Assembly: GCA_001767525.1 (NCBI GenBank)
Contig: MELF01000002.1
Span: 1-53,448, forward strand
Length of the DNA stretch: 53,448 nucleotides
Direction: 5' to 3'
From: Acidobacteria bacterium RIFCSPLOWO2_12_FULL_68_19
GTDB taxonomy: Bacteria; Acidobacteriota; Vicinamibacteria; Vicinamibacterales; UBA2999
Positions 7,421-15,557 of this stretch are shown piece after piece. The position numbers were made by a program, and so were the translations under genes. Positions within the stretch are counted from its first letter, which is position 1. Every line of letters starts with the position of its first letter. Below the pieces are notes generated by a model that was given only the letters and a program-made list of their open reading frames with translations, was not told the origin of the DNA and made no database searches.

Positions 7421-10400
7421 TATTTCCTTTCTCCGTCGGCCAGCGCGCGGTAGTAGCGCTCGACCAGCCGGCGGTACTGCTCCGGCACCGCCTGACTTCT
7501 TCCCGCGTTGAGACGGTCCCGCGACTGCCGATCGCGCACCCGATCGGCGGCCGTTCGCTCCGCGCGCTCGAGCGCGGCGGCGAGCTGGACCTTCAGCTCG
7601 TCCCACTTCGCGAAATCCTGCTTCCACGGCTCGGTGCCGGGGGCCGAGCGCCCGGGACTGAATCCCTCGGCGTCCGGCACGATGCCGAACTCCTGCAGCT
7701 CGTTCAGCAGATCCCGGGCGTCCTGCCAGGCGCCGGTGGCGTCGGCGTTCTGGCCGCCGCGCCCTCCTTCGGCGCCCTGGCCGCCCTGGCGCCCACTGCG
7801 ACCGCGCGCGGACTGGCCGGCGTTCTGGTCCTCTCCCCGGCCGCGCATGTCGCCGAGCTGCCGATCGAGCCGCGCCAGCTCCTCGCGCAACTGCCGCAGC
7901 CGTGACAACTCGTCGCCGGCCTGGTCGGACTCGCCGCTCTCGGTGCCCGCCGCGCCGAGCCGATCGGCCAACCGATCGAGCCCGCGCGCAATCTCCTCGC
8001 TCTCGCGCGGCGTCGGGGGCTCCTGCCCCCGCCCCCCACTCCCCTGCCCTCGTCCCCCTGGGCCCTGCCCCCGCCCTGCTGCGACCTGACGCTCGGCGCG
8101 GGCCGCGTCGCGCATCCGCTGGGCGGACCGGGACCGATCGAGCTCCCTGACCGCCTCGTCGAGCGCGTGCTGCCGACGCGCGTTCGCGCCAGCTTCCTGG
8201 TCGGCAAGCTGCCGCACCGACTGATCGAGCCGCTCGGCGCGGCCGGCGAGTCGCTCCTGCTCGGCCGCTCGGCGCCGCGCGCGGTCGGCGCGGTCGCCTT
8301 CCTCCGGGAGGCTGGCTGCCTCCTGTCCGAGCTGGCGCTCGGCGTCAGCCAACTGCTGGGACTCGAGCTGCAGCTCGCCGATGGCGCGGCGGCGGTCGTC
8401 GGGCTGGCTGCCCCGCATTCGCTGCTCCACGTCGCGCAGCCGCTCGGCCGCGCGGCTCCCGCGGGCGCTGGCCTGCTGCGGGTTGTCGCGCCGCAGCTCG
8501 CCGGCCGCGCCCTGCATCTCCTCGGCCGCCTGCTGCAGCTCGCGGCCGGCCTGCTGGCGGTCGCTCGCCGATCCGCCGCCTCCCTGTCCGCCACCGCCCT
8601 GCTGCCCGCGCTGCTGCCCCTGCTGCTGTCCTTGCTGCTCGCCCCGCCGCTGTCCCTGCTGGAGCTCCCGCGCCAGCTCCTCCGCCTGCCGCCGCAACTC
8701 CGTCTGCTCCCGGGTCAGCCGTTCGAGCTCGCGGCGGACCTCCTCCGGCGACGCCGCGTCGCGTCTCCGGGCCAGCTCCTGCTGACTGCGAGCGAGCGCG
8801 TCCTGCCGCCGCGCCAGCTCCTGGACTCGGTCGGCCACTTCATCCTGATTCCGCTCGTCGTCGCGCGACTCCCGGCTTGCCGGAGTCTCATAGTTGGTCT
8901 GCTGCTGCTTGGCGAGCTCGCGGTCGAACAGCGACGAGAGGTCCTGCTGCTGCCGGTTCGAGCCGCGCCCGCCGGTGCCACTCGCCTGCTGCTGCACCTG
9001 CCGCTGGCGGATTTCCGCCTGCGCCCGGAGCAACTCGTTGAGCGCGGTCATCTCGTGCGGCAGCGCCTCGGTGGTTCTGGCGGCCTGGAGCTGCTCATGG
9101 GCGCTCCCCATCGCCTGGACGGCCCTGCCGATGGCGTCGACCATCGGGTCGGCACCTGCCGGGCCGCCGCGGCCGCCCGGCAGCCGGCGACGCATGTTCC
9201 CCGCCCGCTGCATCTGCGCATGCAGCGCCGATGCCCGGCCGCGCAGGTCGCTCTCGGCCCGGGCCAGGGTTCGAATGTCGTCCTGCGATCGCGCACCAGA
9301 CTCCCGTCCGCGGCGGTCCAGGTTCCAGGTCGCCGTGATGATGTCCTTCTGCCCCCGGACGAGATCCTCGAGCGACTGCTCGCTGCCGCTGCCTCCGCCC
9401 ATCCCCTGGCTCTCGGCGGCCACGAACTCCTCTTCGAACGGCGTCACTTCGAGGAAGAAGATGTCGCTGCGCGCCTCGCTCGAGCGCTTGCCGCGGCTGA
9501 CGTCGCGGGCGCGGGCGTAGTAGGTCACGAAATCGCCGGGACGCACGCCGAGATCCTCGAGATACAGCATGCGACTGCCCGTCACCGCCGTGCCCGAGCC
9601 GCGGCGGTCGAAGGGGACCGCCTTCTCGGAGCGGCCCCGGACCGCGTACACCAGATCGAGCGCCGCGACGCCGAAATCGTCGTCGGCACGTGCGTCAATC
9701 GACACTTCCTCGACCGCGGTCACTTGCCGGTCGCTCGCCGGACGGACGATCCGCACGTCGGGTGGCCGGTCCTGCAGCGTGCGAATGAAATACTCCGTCT
9801 CGCCGGGGTTGGTCAGGCCGTCGGTGTCAGAAAGCGCCACACGGTAGGAGCTGTCTTCGGTGATGGTCAGCTCGCCCACCACCAGGCCGCCGCGTCCGGT
9901 GAGCGCGATCGGCTGGCCGCCCGCACGGTTGAGCGCCGCCGAGTGGACCGGCTTGTCGGTGTGAACGGTGACCTGGACGCGCGTGCCCGCCGGCCCGTAG
10001 ATGTCGCCGCCGTCCTCCTCGGTACGCGGCGCCATGCCGAACCCGGACGGATACTGGTAGCGCAGGTCGATGCGCTCGACGCGCGGGGGCCGGAGGACGG
10101 TCACGGCGTACGCCCGGCTCGTCACGCCGGCGGCCGCAACGAGGTACTGGAAATCGTCCTCGATCGCCTCGATGGTGAGGGCGAACCCGTCGGGTGCGGC
10201 GTCCATCCGGCGGTCGCGCCACGCCTCGCCGTCACGCACGCGGAGGACCGGCACGATCGCGGCGCCGGTGGCCAACCGGGCGACCACACGGAGCGACTCG
10301 CCCGCACGCACCCTGGCGTCGCCGGGCGACACCTCGAGCACCAGCCGTTCCGGAAACAGATAGACGCCGGCCGTCCGCGCCGCCGCCCGGGCCGGTCCGG

Positions 10401-10890
10401 CCGAAAACCCGATGCCCGTCAGCAGTGCGAGCGAGGCCGCCGCGGCGGCGAGCGCCGTGCGCTTCAACGCGCGCCGGCTGATGATCGCGTCGAGATCGAG
10501 GCGCCGCGCGCGCGCCGCCGCGTCGCTGACAACGGCCGCGGCCATGGCTGCCTCGGACGCCCCGGCCCCTCCGACCGCCGTCACGAGGGCGTCTTCCAGC
10601 TCGGGGCACCGCTCCTCGATGAAACGCGCGATCTGCAGGTCCCGGGGGACGCGGCGCATCGGCGCCATCGCCCGCAGCAGCACGCCGAGCACGAGGAGGC
10701 CGGCCGTGCCCCACAACGCGACGAGCGCCTCCCCTTCGGTCCGGAGCAGCCGGTGCGTGAGCAGGGCGAGCGCCAGCACGGCGGCCCCGAGCACCGACCC
10801 GGTCGTCCACGCGCGCAGCGCGGTCATCGCCCGCCACCGGTGTCGCACGCGGGCAACCAGCCGCGACAGTTCCAGGTACCGTTCGCCCAT
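7420..10890 (-). CDS. DUF4175-family membrane protein with long Gln/Arg-rich coiled coil
   Basis: An 1156-residue protein starting at ATG 10890, which shares one base with the stop of the BatA-like gene (TGATG). Helices near 25-75 and about 140-165 are followed by a beta-sandwich region (SPGDARVRAGESLRV ... DRPPDVRIVRPASDR) typical of DUF4175. From about residue 490 onward it is predicted helical and very rich in Gln, Arg, Glu and Gly. It includes a low-complexity GQQQGQQRGQQGGGG segment near 730 and Gly/Arg spacers, before a folded C-terminal end (ERYYRALADGERK). It is probably a periplasmic rod anchored in the inner membrane. Low complexity makes the central part hard to align, but there is one uninterrupted frame. 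Confidence 0.8.
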   Translation of the reverse strand: MGERYLELSRLVARVRHRWRAMTALRAWTTGSVLGAAVLALALLTHRLLRTEGEALVALWGTAGLLVLGVLLRAMAPMRRVPRDLQIARFIEERCPELEDALVTAVGGAGASEAAMAAAVVSDAAARARRLDLDAIISRRALKRTALAAAAASLALLTGIGFSAGPARAAARTAGVYLFPERLVLEVSPGDARVRAGESLRVVARLATGAAIVPVLRVRDGEAWRDRRMDAAPDGFALTIEAIEDDFQYLVAAAGVTSRAYAVTVLRPPRVERIDLRYQYPSGFGMAPRTEEDGGDIYGPAGTRVQVTVHTDKPVHSAALNRAGGQPIALTGRGGLVVGELTITEDSSYRVALSDTDGLTNPGETEYFIRTLQDRPPDVRIVRPASDRQVTAVEEVSIDARADDDFGVAALDLVYAVRGRSEKAVPFDRRGSGTAVTGSRMLYLEDLGVRPGDFVTYYARARDVSRGKRSSEARSDIFFLEVTPFEEEFVAAESQGMGGGSGSEQSLEDLVRGQKDIITATWNLDRRGRESGARSQDDIRTLARAESDLRGRASALHAQMQRAGNMRRRLPGGRGGPAGADPMVDAIGRAVQAMGSAHEQLQAARTTEALPHEMTALNELLRAQAEIRQRQVQQQASGTGGRGSNRQQQDLSSLFDRELAKQQQTNYETPASRESRDDERNQDEVADRVQELARRQDALARSQQELARRRDAASPEEVRRELERLTREQTELRRQAEELARELQQGQRRGEQQGQQQGQQRGQQGGGGQGGGGSASDRQQAGRELQQAAEEMQGAAGELRRDNPQQASARGSRAAERLRDVEQRMRGSQPDDRRRAIGELQLESQQLADAERQLGQEAASLPEEGDRADRARRRAAEQERLAGRAERLDQSVRQLADQEAGANARRQHALDEAVRELDRSRSAQRMRDAARAERQVAAGRGQGPGGRGQGSGGRGQEPPTPRESEEIARGLDRLADRLGAAGTESGESDQAGDELSRLRQLREELARLDRQLGDMRGRGEDQNAGQSARGRSGRQGGQGAEGGRGGQNADATGAWQDARDLLNELQEFGIVPDAEGFSPGRSAPGTEPWKQDFAKWDELKVQLAAALERAERTAADRVRDRQSRDRLNAGRSQAVPEQYRRLVERYYRALADGERK

Positions 10891-12776
10891 CACCCGAGCC
10901 TCCGGCCGAGGAGCCCCTCGGCCGCCAGACTGACGACCAGCAGGAGCAGGCCGTACCACCAGAGTCCCTGGGCATCCTCGTCGCGTCGCGCCTCAGTCCG
11001 TGCGGCCTGCGCGGAGGTCGCCTGCAGCCGAGAAATGCCCGTCTGGAACGCGTCGATCGACATCCGCCGCGGATCCGACTCACGCGGGTCGATGTTCACC
11101 GCCACGCGCCGGGTACGTTCGGCGCCGGGCCGACCCTGCCTCAGCTGCACGACGCCCGGCGTGGCGCCGGCGGCACCCGGCAACTCCCCAACCAGGTACT
11201 CGGACCGCGTCGCCCGCGGTGCGGCCAGGTAGCGGAGGGTCTCGTGGACGAACGGCACGAAGACCGGCTGCAGCGGAAAGTCGTTCCAGCGGTAATTGAG
11301 ATCCGACCCGAACAGGAGCACGCGGCCGGCGTCGGTGCGCTCTTCGACGAGCGCCGGCGTACCGTCGGTATACCGGGCCAGGATCCCGGCGGAGGCGGAC
11401 GGCTCGACCAGCGCCGCGCGCGTGAAGCCGACCTGGCCGAGCGCGCCGGCGCCGGCGAACGGCCGGAAGATCGGGTGGCGGCTGTCGGCCGGCGCGAAAC
11501 CGAGCGCCGCCGCCTCCCGGACGCGCCATGAGGTCGCCACGATTCCGGCGAGCGCCTGTGTGACGATTGCGGGATCGACGTCGGGACCCGCCGCCACCAG
11601 CAGGCCGCCCCCGGAGCGCACGAACCGCGCCAGCCGCCCGCGCCCGCGCTCGTCGAGCCCCTCGGTCGCCGCGATGACCATCACGTCGACGCCGTCGAGC
11701 GCTTCGCCGTCGAACGCGGAGAAGGCCGACGCGCGGATCGCGTGGAAGCGGAACCCGCCGGCGCCCTGGGCGACGGCCAGCGCGCGCTCGACATAGAGCG
11801 CCTCGGTCGGATGGCCCGACGCGGTCAGCGCCAACACCGACACGGCGCTCCCGCCGTCGAGTACCGCACGGCGGGCGTTGTCAGCGGCAAACCCGTCGCG
11901 GTCGCTGATCGATGCGACCAGTGCGCCGCGCGACGCCGGTGCGAGCGCGAGGCGCGCCTCGGCGATGCCGCCGGGCGCGAGCGCCACCGGTACCGCGCCG
12001 AGCCGGTGCTGCTCGTCCTGGAACACCACCTGGTCGGCGGCCGGACGCGACGAGAAGTTCTGCACGACGGCAACCGCTTCGTCTGCATCGACGCGCAGAG
12101 CCGTGACGGCGAGGTTCGCGTCAGGGCCGCCGATCTCCTCTACTTCGACGGCAACTCCCTCCGGGATCCCTCCGTCGCTGACGGCATCCCATCCGCTCTC
12201 CTGCAGGTCCGTCACGACGACGATCCGGCCGCCGCGGCCCCCGAGCGCCTCGCCGGCGCGAGCGAGCGCCGCGCGGTACCTGGTGGCGCCCGCCCCAGGC
12301 TCGAGCCGGGCAATCGCGGCGAGCGCGCCGGCACGGTCGGCCGACAGTGGAGCGATCACGTCCAGGGCGTGCGCGAAGGCGAGCACGGCCACGTCGTCGG
12401 TGGCCGGAGCCGCCCGGACGAGGCCGGCGGCCCGGGCGCGCGCCCGCTCGAACTGGCCAGGCGCCGACAGGCTGGCGGAGGTGTCGATGAGCACGACGGT
12501 GGCCGCTCCAGACGAGACGGCGGCGCCGGCCAGATACGGGCGCGCGAAGGCGCACGCCAGCAGCACGAGCGCGGTCACGCGAAGGGCCAGCAGCAGCAGT
12601 TCGCGCAGGCGCCGTCGCCGCGATTCCTCCACCGGCGCCTGCCGGAGATACCGCATCGCCGCGAAGTCGATCACCGGCTCCGCCCGGCGGTAGAACAGAT
12701 GGATGGCGATCGGGATGGCCGCCGCGGCGGCGCCAACCAGGAAGAGGGGCGAGAGGAACGACAGCCCGAACATCAT
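10890..12776 (-). CDS. BatA-like aerotolerance-type membrane protein with VWA domain
   Basis: A 628-residue protein. The start MMFGLSFLSPLFLVGAAAAA, then PIAIHLFYRR and a second helix (LLLLALRVTALVLLACAFARP), is the BatA/aerotolerance-regulator N-terminal domain. A VWA domain follows (TVVLIDTSASLS, MIDAS D-x-S-x-S). A glutamine-amidotransferase-like domain comes next (VMVIAATEGLDERGRG, RFVRSGGGLLVAAG), and one helix lies at the C terminus (LWWYGLLLLVVSLAAEGLL). The ATG overlaps the DUF58 stop by 4 nt. In Bat-type systems this protein is thought to act in the periplasm with MoxR; substrate unknown. Confidence 0.82.
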   Translation of the reverse strand: MMFGLSFLSPLFLVGAAAAAIPIAIHLFYRRAEPVIDFAAMRYLRQAPVEESRRRRLRELLLLALRVTALVLLACAFARPYLAGAAVSSGAATVVLIDTSASLSAPGQFERARARAAGLVRAAPATDDVAVLAFAHALDVIAPLSADRAGALAAIARLEPGAGATRYRAALARAGEALGGRGGRIVVVTDLQESGWDAVSDGGIPEGVAVEVEEIGGPDANLAVTALRVDADEAVAVVQNFSSRPAADQVVFQDEQHRLGAVPVALAPGGIAEARLALAPASRGALVASISDRDGFAADNARRAVLDGGSAVSVLALTASGHPTEALYVERALAVAQGAGGFRFHAIRASAFSAFDGEALDGVDVMVIAATEGLDERGRGRLARFVRSGGGLLVAAGPDVDPAIVTQALAGIVATSWRVREAAALGFAPADSRHPIFRPFAGAGALGQVGFTRAALVEPSASAGILARYTDGTPALVEERTDAGRVLLFGSDLNYRWNDFPLQPVFVPFVHETLRYLAAPRATRSEYLVGELPGAAGATPGVVQLRQGRPGAERTRRVAVNIDPRESDPRRMSIDAFQTGISRLQATSAQAARTEARRDEDAQGLWWYGLLLLVVSLAAEGLLGRRLG

Positions 12777-13687
12777 CGCCTCTTGACGCGCGTCGACAGG
12801 TACGCCATCAGCGCGAACTCGAGCGGCGTCGACGTGTCGACGAGCTGGTAGTCGACGCCGGCCGATCCGAGATCGCGCTTGTAGCCGTCGATGGCGCGCT
12901 GCAGCGCGTTCAGGTACTCCTCGCGCACGATCGACGGCACCGCCATCAGCTCGTCGCCAAGCTCGACGTCCCGGAACCTGGCGGCGCGCTCGAACGGGAA
13001 CGTCCGCTCGGCGGGATCGAGCAGGTGAAACACGATCACATCGTTTCCCCGGAACCGGAAATGCCGAAGCCCCTCGACCACCTGCGCGGGATCGTCGAGC
13101 AGGTCGGAAATGAGGATCACGACGCCCCGCTTCCCGATCGCGTCGGCCATGAGGTGCAGCGGCTTCGACACGTCGGTCTTCCGGCCGAGCGCGATTCGAT
13201 CGATCGTGACCAGCATCGACCGCAGGTGGCTCGGACGCGCGCTCGGCGGCAGCATCGTCACGATGGCCTCGTCGAAGGTGGTCAGCGCGACGGCGTCGCG
13301 CTGCCGGGTCATCAGGAACGCGAGCGCGGCCGCCAGCATCGACCCGTAGCGGAGCTTGGTGACGCCGCGCGATCCGTACCCCATCGACGCGCTGATATCC
13401 AGCAGCAGGTGGCAGTCGACGTTGGTCTCCTCCTCGAACTTCTTGACGTAGTACCGGTCGCTGCGCGCGTACACCTTCCAGTCGATGGTCGACAGGTCGT
13501 CGCCCGGCAGGTACTGGCGGTACTCGGCGAACTCGACGCTGAATCCCTTGAAGGGGCTGCGATGCAGGCCCGAGAGGAACCCTTCGACGACGGTCCGGGC
13601 CCTGAGCTCCAGCGTGCCGAGGCGCGCGAGGATCGCCGGGTCCAGGAACCGCAGCTCGGCGCCCCGCCCCGCCGCCTCGGCCGTCAT
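12773..13687 (-). CDS. DUF58-domain protein (MoxR partner)
   Basis: A 304-residue cytoplasmic protein. ATG 13687 overlaps the moxR stop (ATGA). It contains the DUF58 signature (GDDLSTIDWKVYARSDRYYVKKFEEE, about 62-87) running into a VWA-like fold with intact MIDAS D97-x-S99-x-S101 (LLLDISASMG). DUF58 proteins almost always sit next to MoxR AAA+ ATPases and are their presumed adaptor or target. Length is typical. Confidence 0.87.
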   Translation of the reverse strand: MTAEAAGRGAELRFLDPAILARLGTLELRARTVVEGFLSGLHRSPFKGFSVEFAEYRQYLPGDDLSTIDWKVYARSDRYYVKKFEEETNVDCHLLLDISASMGYGSRGVTKLRYGSMLAAALAFLMTRQRDAVALTTFDEAIVTMLPPSARPSHLRSMLVTIDRIALGRKTDVSKPLHLMADAIGKRGVVILISDLLDDPAQVVEGLRHFRFRGNDVIVFHLLDPAERTFPFERAARFRDVELGDELMAVPSIVREEYLNALQRAIDGYKRDLGSAGVDYQLVDTSTPLEFALMAYLSTRVKRR

Positions 13688-14697
13688 ACCGCCAGGCCGC
13701 TCCTCGGAACCGGCACGTGCTCGACGAGCCTCGCCGCGATGGCGTCGGCGTTCAGGTTCTCCGACTCCGCGTAGAAATTCGTGACGATCCGGTGGCGCAG
13801 GATCGGCGTCGCCAGCGCCTGGATGTCCTTGATCGACACGTGATGGCGGCCGTGCATGAGCGCCCGCGCCTTGCCGCCGAGAATCATCGCCTGCGAGGCG
13901 CGGAGCCCGGCGCCCCACTTCACGTACTTCTCGACGAACTCGGGCGCCCCGCCCTGGCCGGGACGCGACGCGGCGGCCAGCCGCACGGCGTACCGGGCGA
14001 TCTCCTCGCTCACGATCACCTGTCGAACCACGCGCTGGAACTCCAGGATGTCCTGTCCGGCGAGCACGCGCTCCACCGCCGGCACCTCGGTGCCCGTCGT
14101 CTCCGTCACGACGCGCACCTCCGCGTCCTCGGGCAGGTACGTCATGACGATGTTGAACATGAAGCGATCGAGCTGCGCCTCGGGCAGCGGATACGTTCCC
14201 TCGAGCTCGATCGGGTTCTGCGTCGCCAGCACGAAGAAGGGGCGCTCGAGCGGATAGGTGCGTCCCGCCGCCGTGACGTGGTACTCCTGCATCGCCTCGA
14301 GCAGCGCCGCCTGGGTCTTCGGCGGCGTCCGGTTGATCTCGTCGGCCAGGATGATCTGCGCGAAGATCGGCCCGTGCACGAACCGCAGCGTGCGGGCGCC
14401 GTGCTGCTCCTCGAGAATCTCGGTACCGGTGATGTCGGCCGGCATCAGGTCGGGGGTGAACTGAATCCGCTTGAAGCGGAGATCGAGGATCTCGGCGAGC
14501 GTCTTGATGAGGAGCGTCTTCGCGAGGCCGGGGACGCCGGTGATCAGGCAGTGGCCGCCGGTAAAGAGCGCGACGAGCACCTGATCGACGACCTCGTCCT
14601 GGCCGACGATGACGCGGCGCAACTGCGTGAGGATGCGTTCGCGCCCGTCCTGCACGCGCTCGGCGACATTGGGAATGGTGGCCGGAATCGAGGTCAT
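13684..14697 (-). CDS. MoxR-family AAA+ ATPase
   Basis: A 337-residue protein with Walker A GVPGLAKT at 54-61, Walker B IILADE at 115-120, the MoxR signature NRTPPKTQAALLEAMQE, a sensor motif ATQNP and the C-terminal lid (LRASQAMILGGKARALMHGR). MoxR ATPases are chaperone-like remodelling factors acting on VWA-containing partners, here the three VWA proteins encoded downstream. ATG 14697 is chosen as the first Met before the conserved domain. It lies 38 nt after the DUF4159 stop, the only real gap in the operon. Confidence 0.92.
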   Translation of the reverse strand: MTSIPATIPNVAERVQDGRERILTQLRRVIVGQDEVVDQVLVALFTGGHCLITGVPGLAKTLLIKTLAEILDLRFKRIQFTPDLMPADITGTEILEEQHGARTLRFVHGPIFAQIILADEINRTPPKTQAALLEAMQEYHVTAAGRTYPLERPFFVLATQNPIELEGTYPLPEAQLDRFMFNIVMTYLPEDAEVRVVTETTGTEVPAVERVLAGQDILEFQRVVRQVIVSEEIARYAVRLAAASRPGQGGAPEFVEKYVKWGAGLRASQAMILGGKARALMHGRHHVSIKDIQALATPILRHRIVTNFYAESENLNADAIAARLVEHVPVPRSGLAV

Positions 14698-14735
14698 GTG
14701 GTGTACGCGCGCCGTGCCGATGAGCGGACGGGGCG

Positions 14736-15557
14736 CTAATGCGTCAGGCTGTAGATAATCTCGTTGATGAACATGCGGTAGGCCTCCCCGGTGTGCTTGA
14801 TGTAGCCGGGATACTCCTCCGCATTCGACCACTCCACGCCGTCGCCCATATCCGTGTTCCAGTTCGCGAGCACCATCGGCCGTCCGCGGTCGTCGAGAAT
14901 CGAGCGCAGCCGCGCCACGAACCCGCCCTTCTCCCAGGTCCGGCCTGCAAAGAACGACCCGAGTCCGGCCACCTGCGGGTATGCGGCGATCGTGTAGAAG
15001 GACGAGAAGACGGGATGGGGCGGCTCCAGATCGACGATCTCGCGATCGGGAAAGACGCGCCTCATCTCCTTCGCAAAGTTGTCCCATTCGTACGGGCCGT
15101 GGAAATCGTCGAACGTGGCCGTGCCTCCCCGGAGCAGGAACTCGCGCAAGATCGGCACCTCCTCCTCCTTGAGACGCAGGTTGCCCGGCTCGACGAGATA
15201 GATCCACGCGTAGTCCCAGAGCTTCGGGTCCTCGAGGGTGAGCACGATCGGGTCGTTCACCTCGATCGCCGTCGCGGTCCTCAGGCGGCGCGACAAGTTC
15301 TGCTCGGCAGCGGGCGCGTCGATCGCCCACGGCTCGCCCCAGTAGTCGAGGCGGTACCGGTTGTCCACGGTGAACGCACTGTAGCGGATCCGCACGAAGG
15401 TCCACTGCAGCCCGGCGAAGCGCTGATCCTGCAGTTGCCTCACCTGCGCGATTGCCTCGGTGAGCCGCAGCGGCCCGACCAGCAGCAGCCCGGCGAGCAG
15501 GGCACTCACGGGCAGAGCCGGCGCGGCGGCGCGGACCCGCCGGCCAAGCCGCCTCAT
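14736..15557 (-). CDS. DUF4159-domain exported protein
   Basis: A 273-residue protein with an N-terminal membrane/signal segment (APALPVSALLAGLLLVGPL) and one folded domain (FVRIRYSAFTVDNRYRLDYW ... REFLLRGGTATFDDFHGPYEW ... YSLTH). The domain matches DUF4159, a ThuA-like, amidotransferase-related fold found in MoxR operons. The ATG overlaps the stop of the TPR gene by 4 nt. No catalytic triad is obvious. It is likely periplasmic. Confidence 0.82.
   Translation of the reverse strand: MRRLGRRVRAAAPALPVSALLAGLLLVGPLRLTEAIAQVRQLQDQRFAGLQWTFVRIRYSAFTVDNRYRLDYWGEPWAIDAPAAEQNLSRRLRTATAIEVNDPIVLTLEDPKLWDYAWIYLVEPGNLRLKEEEVPILREFLLRGGTATFDDFHGPYEWDNFAKEMRRVFPDREIVDLEPPHPVFSSFYTIAAYPQVAGLGSFFAGRTWEKGGFVARLRSILDDRGRPMVLANWNTDMGDGVEWSNAEEYPGYIKHTGEAYRMFINEIIYSLTH

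Noticed and set aside
8167-11232. A 1021-codon open frame on the plus strand
   Set aside because: It mirrors the DUF4175 gene on the other strand, has no recognisable domain and is a product of high GC with few stops.
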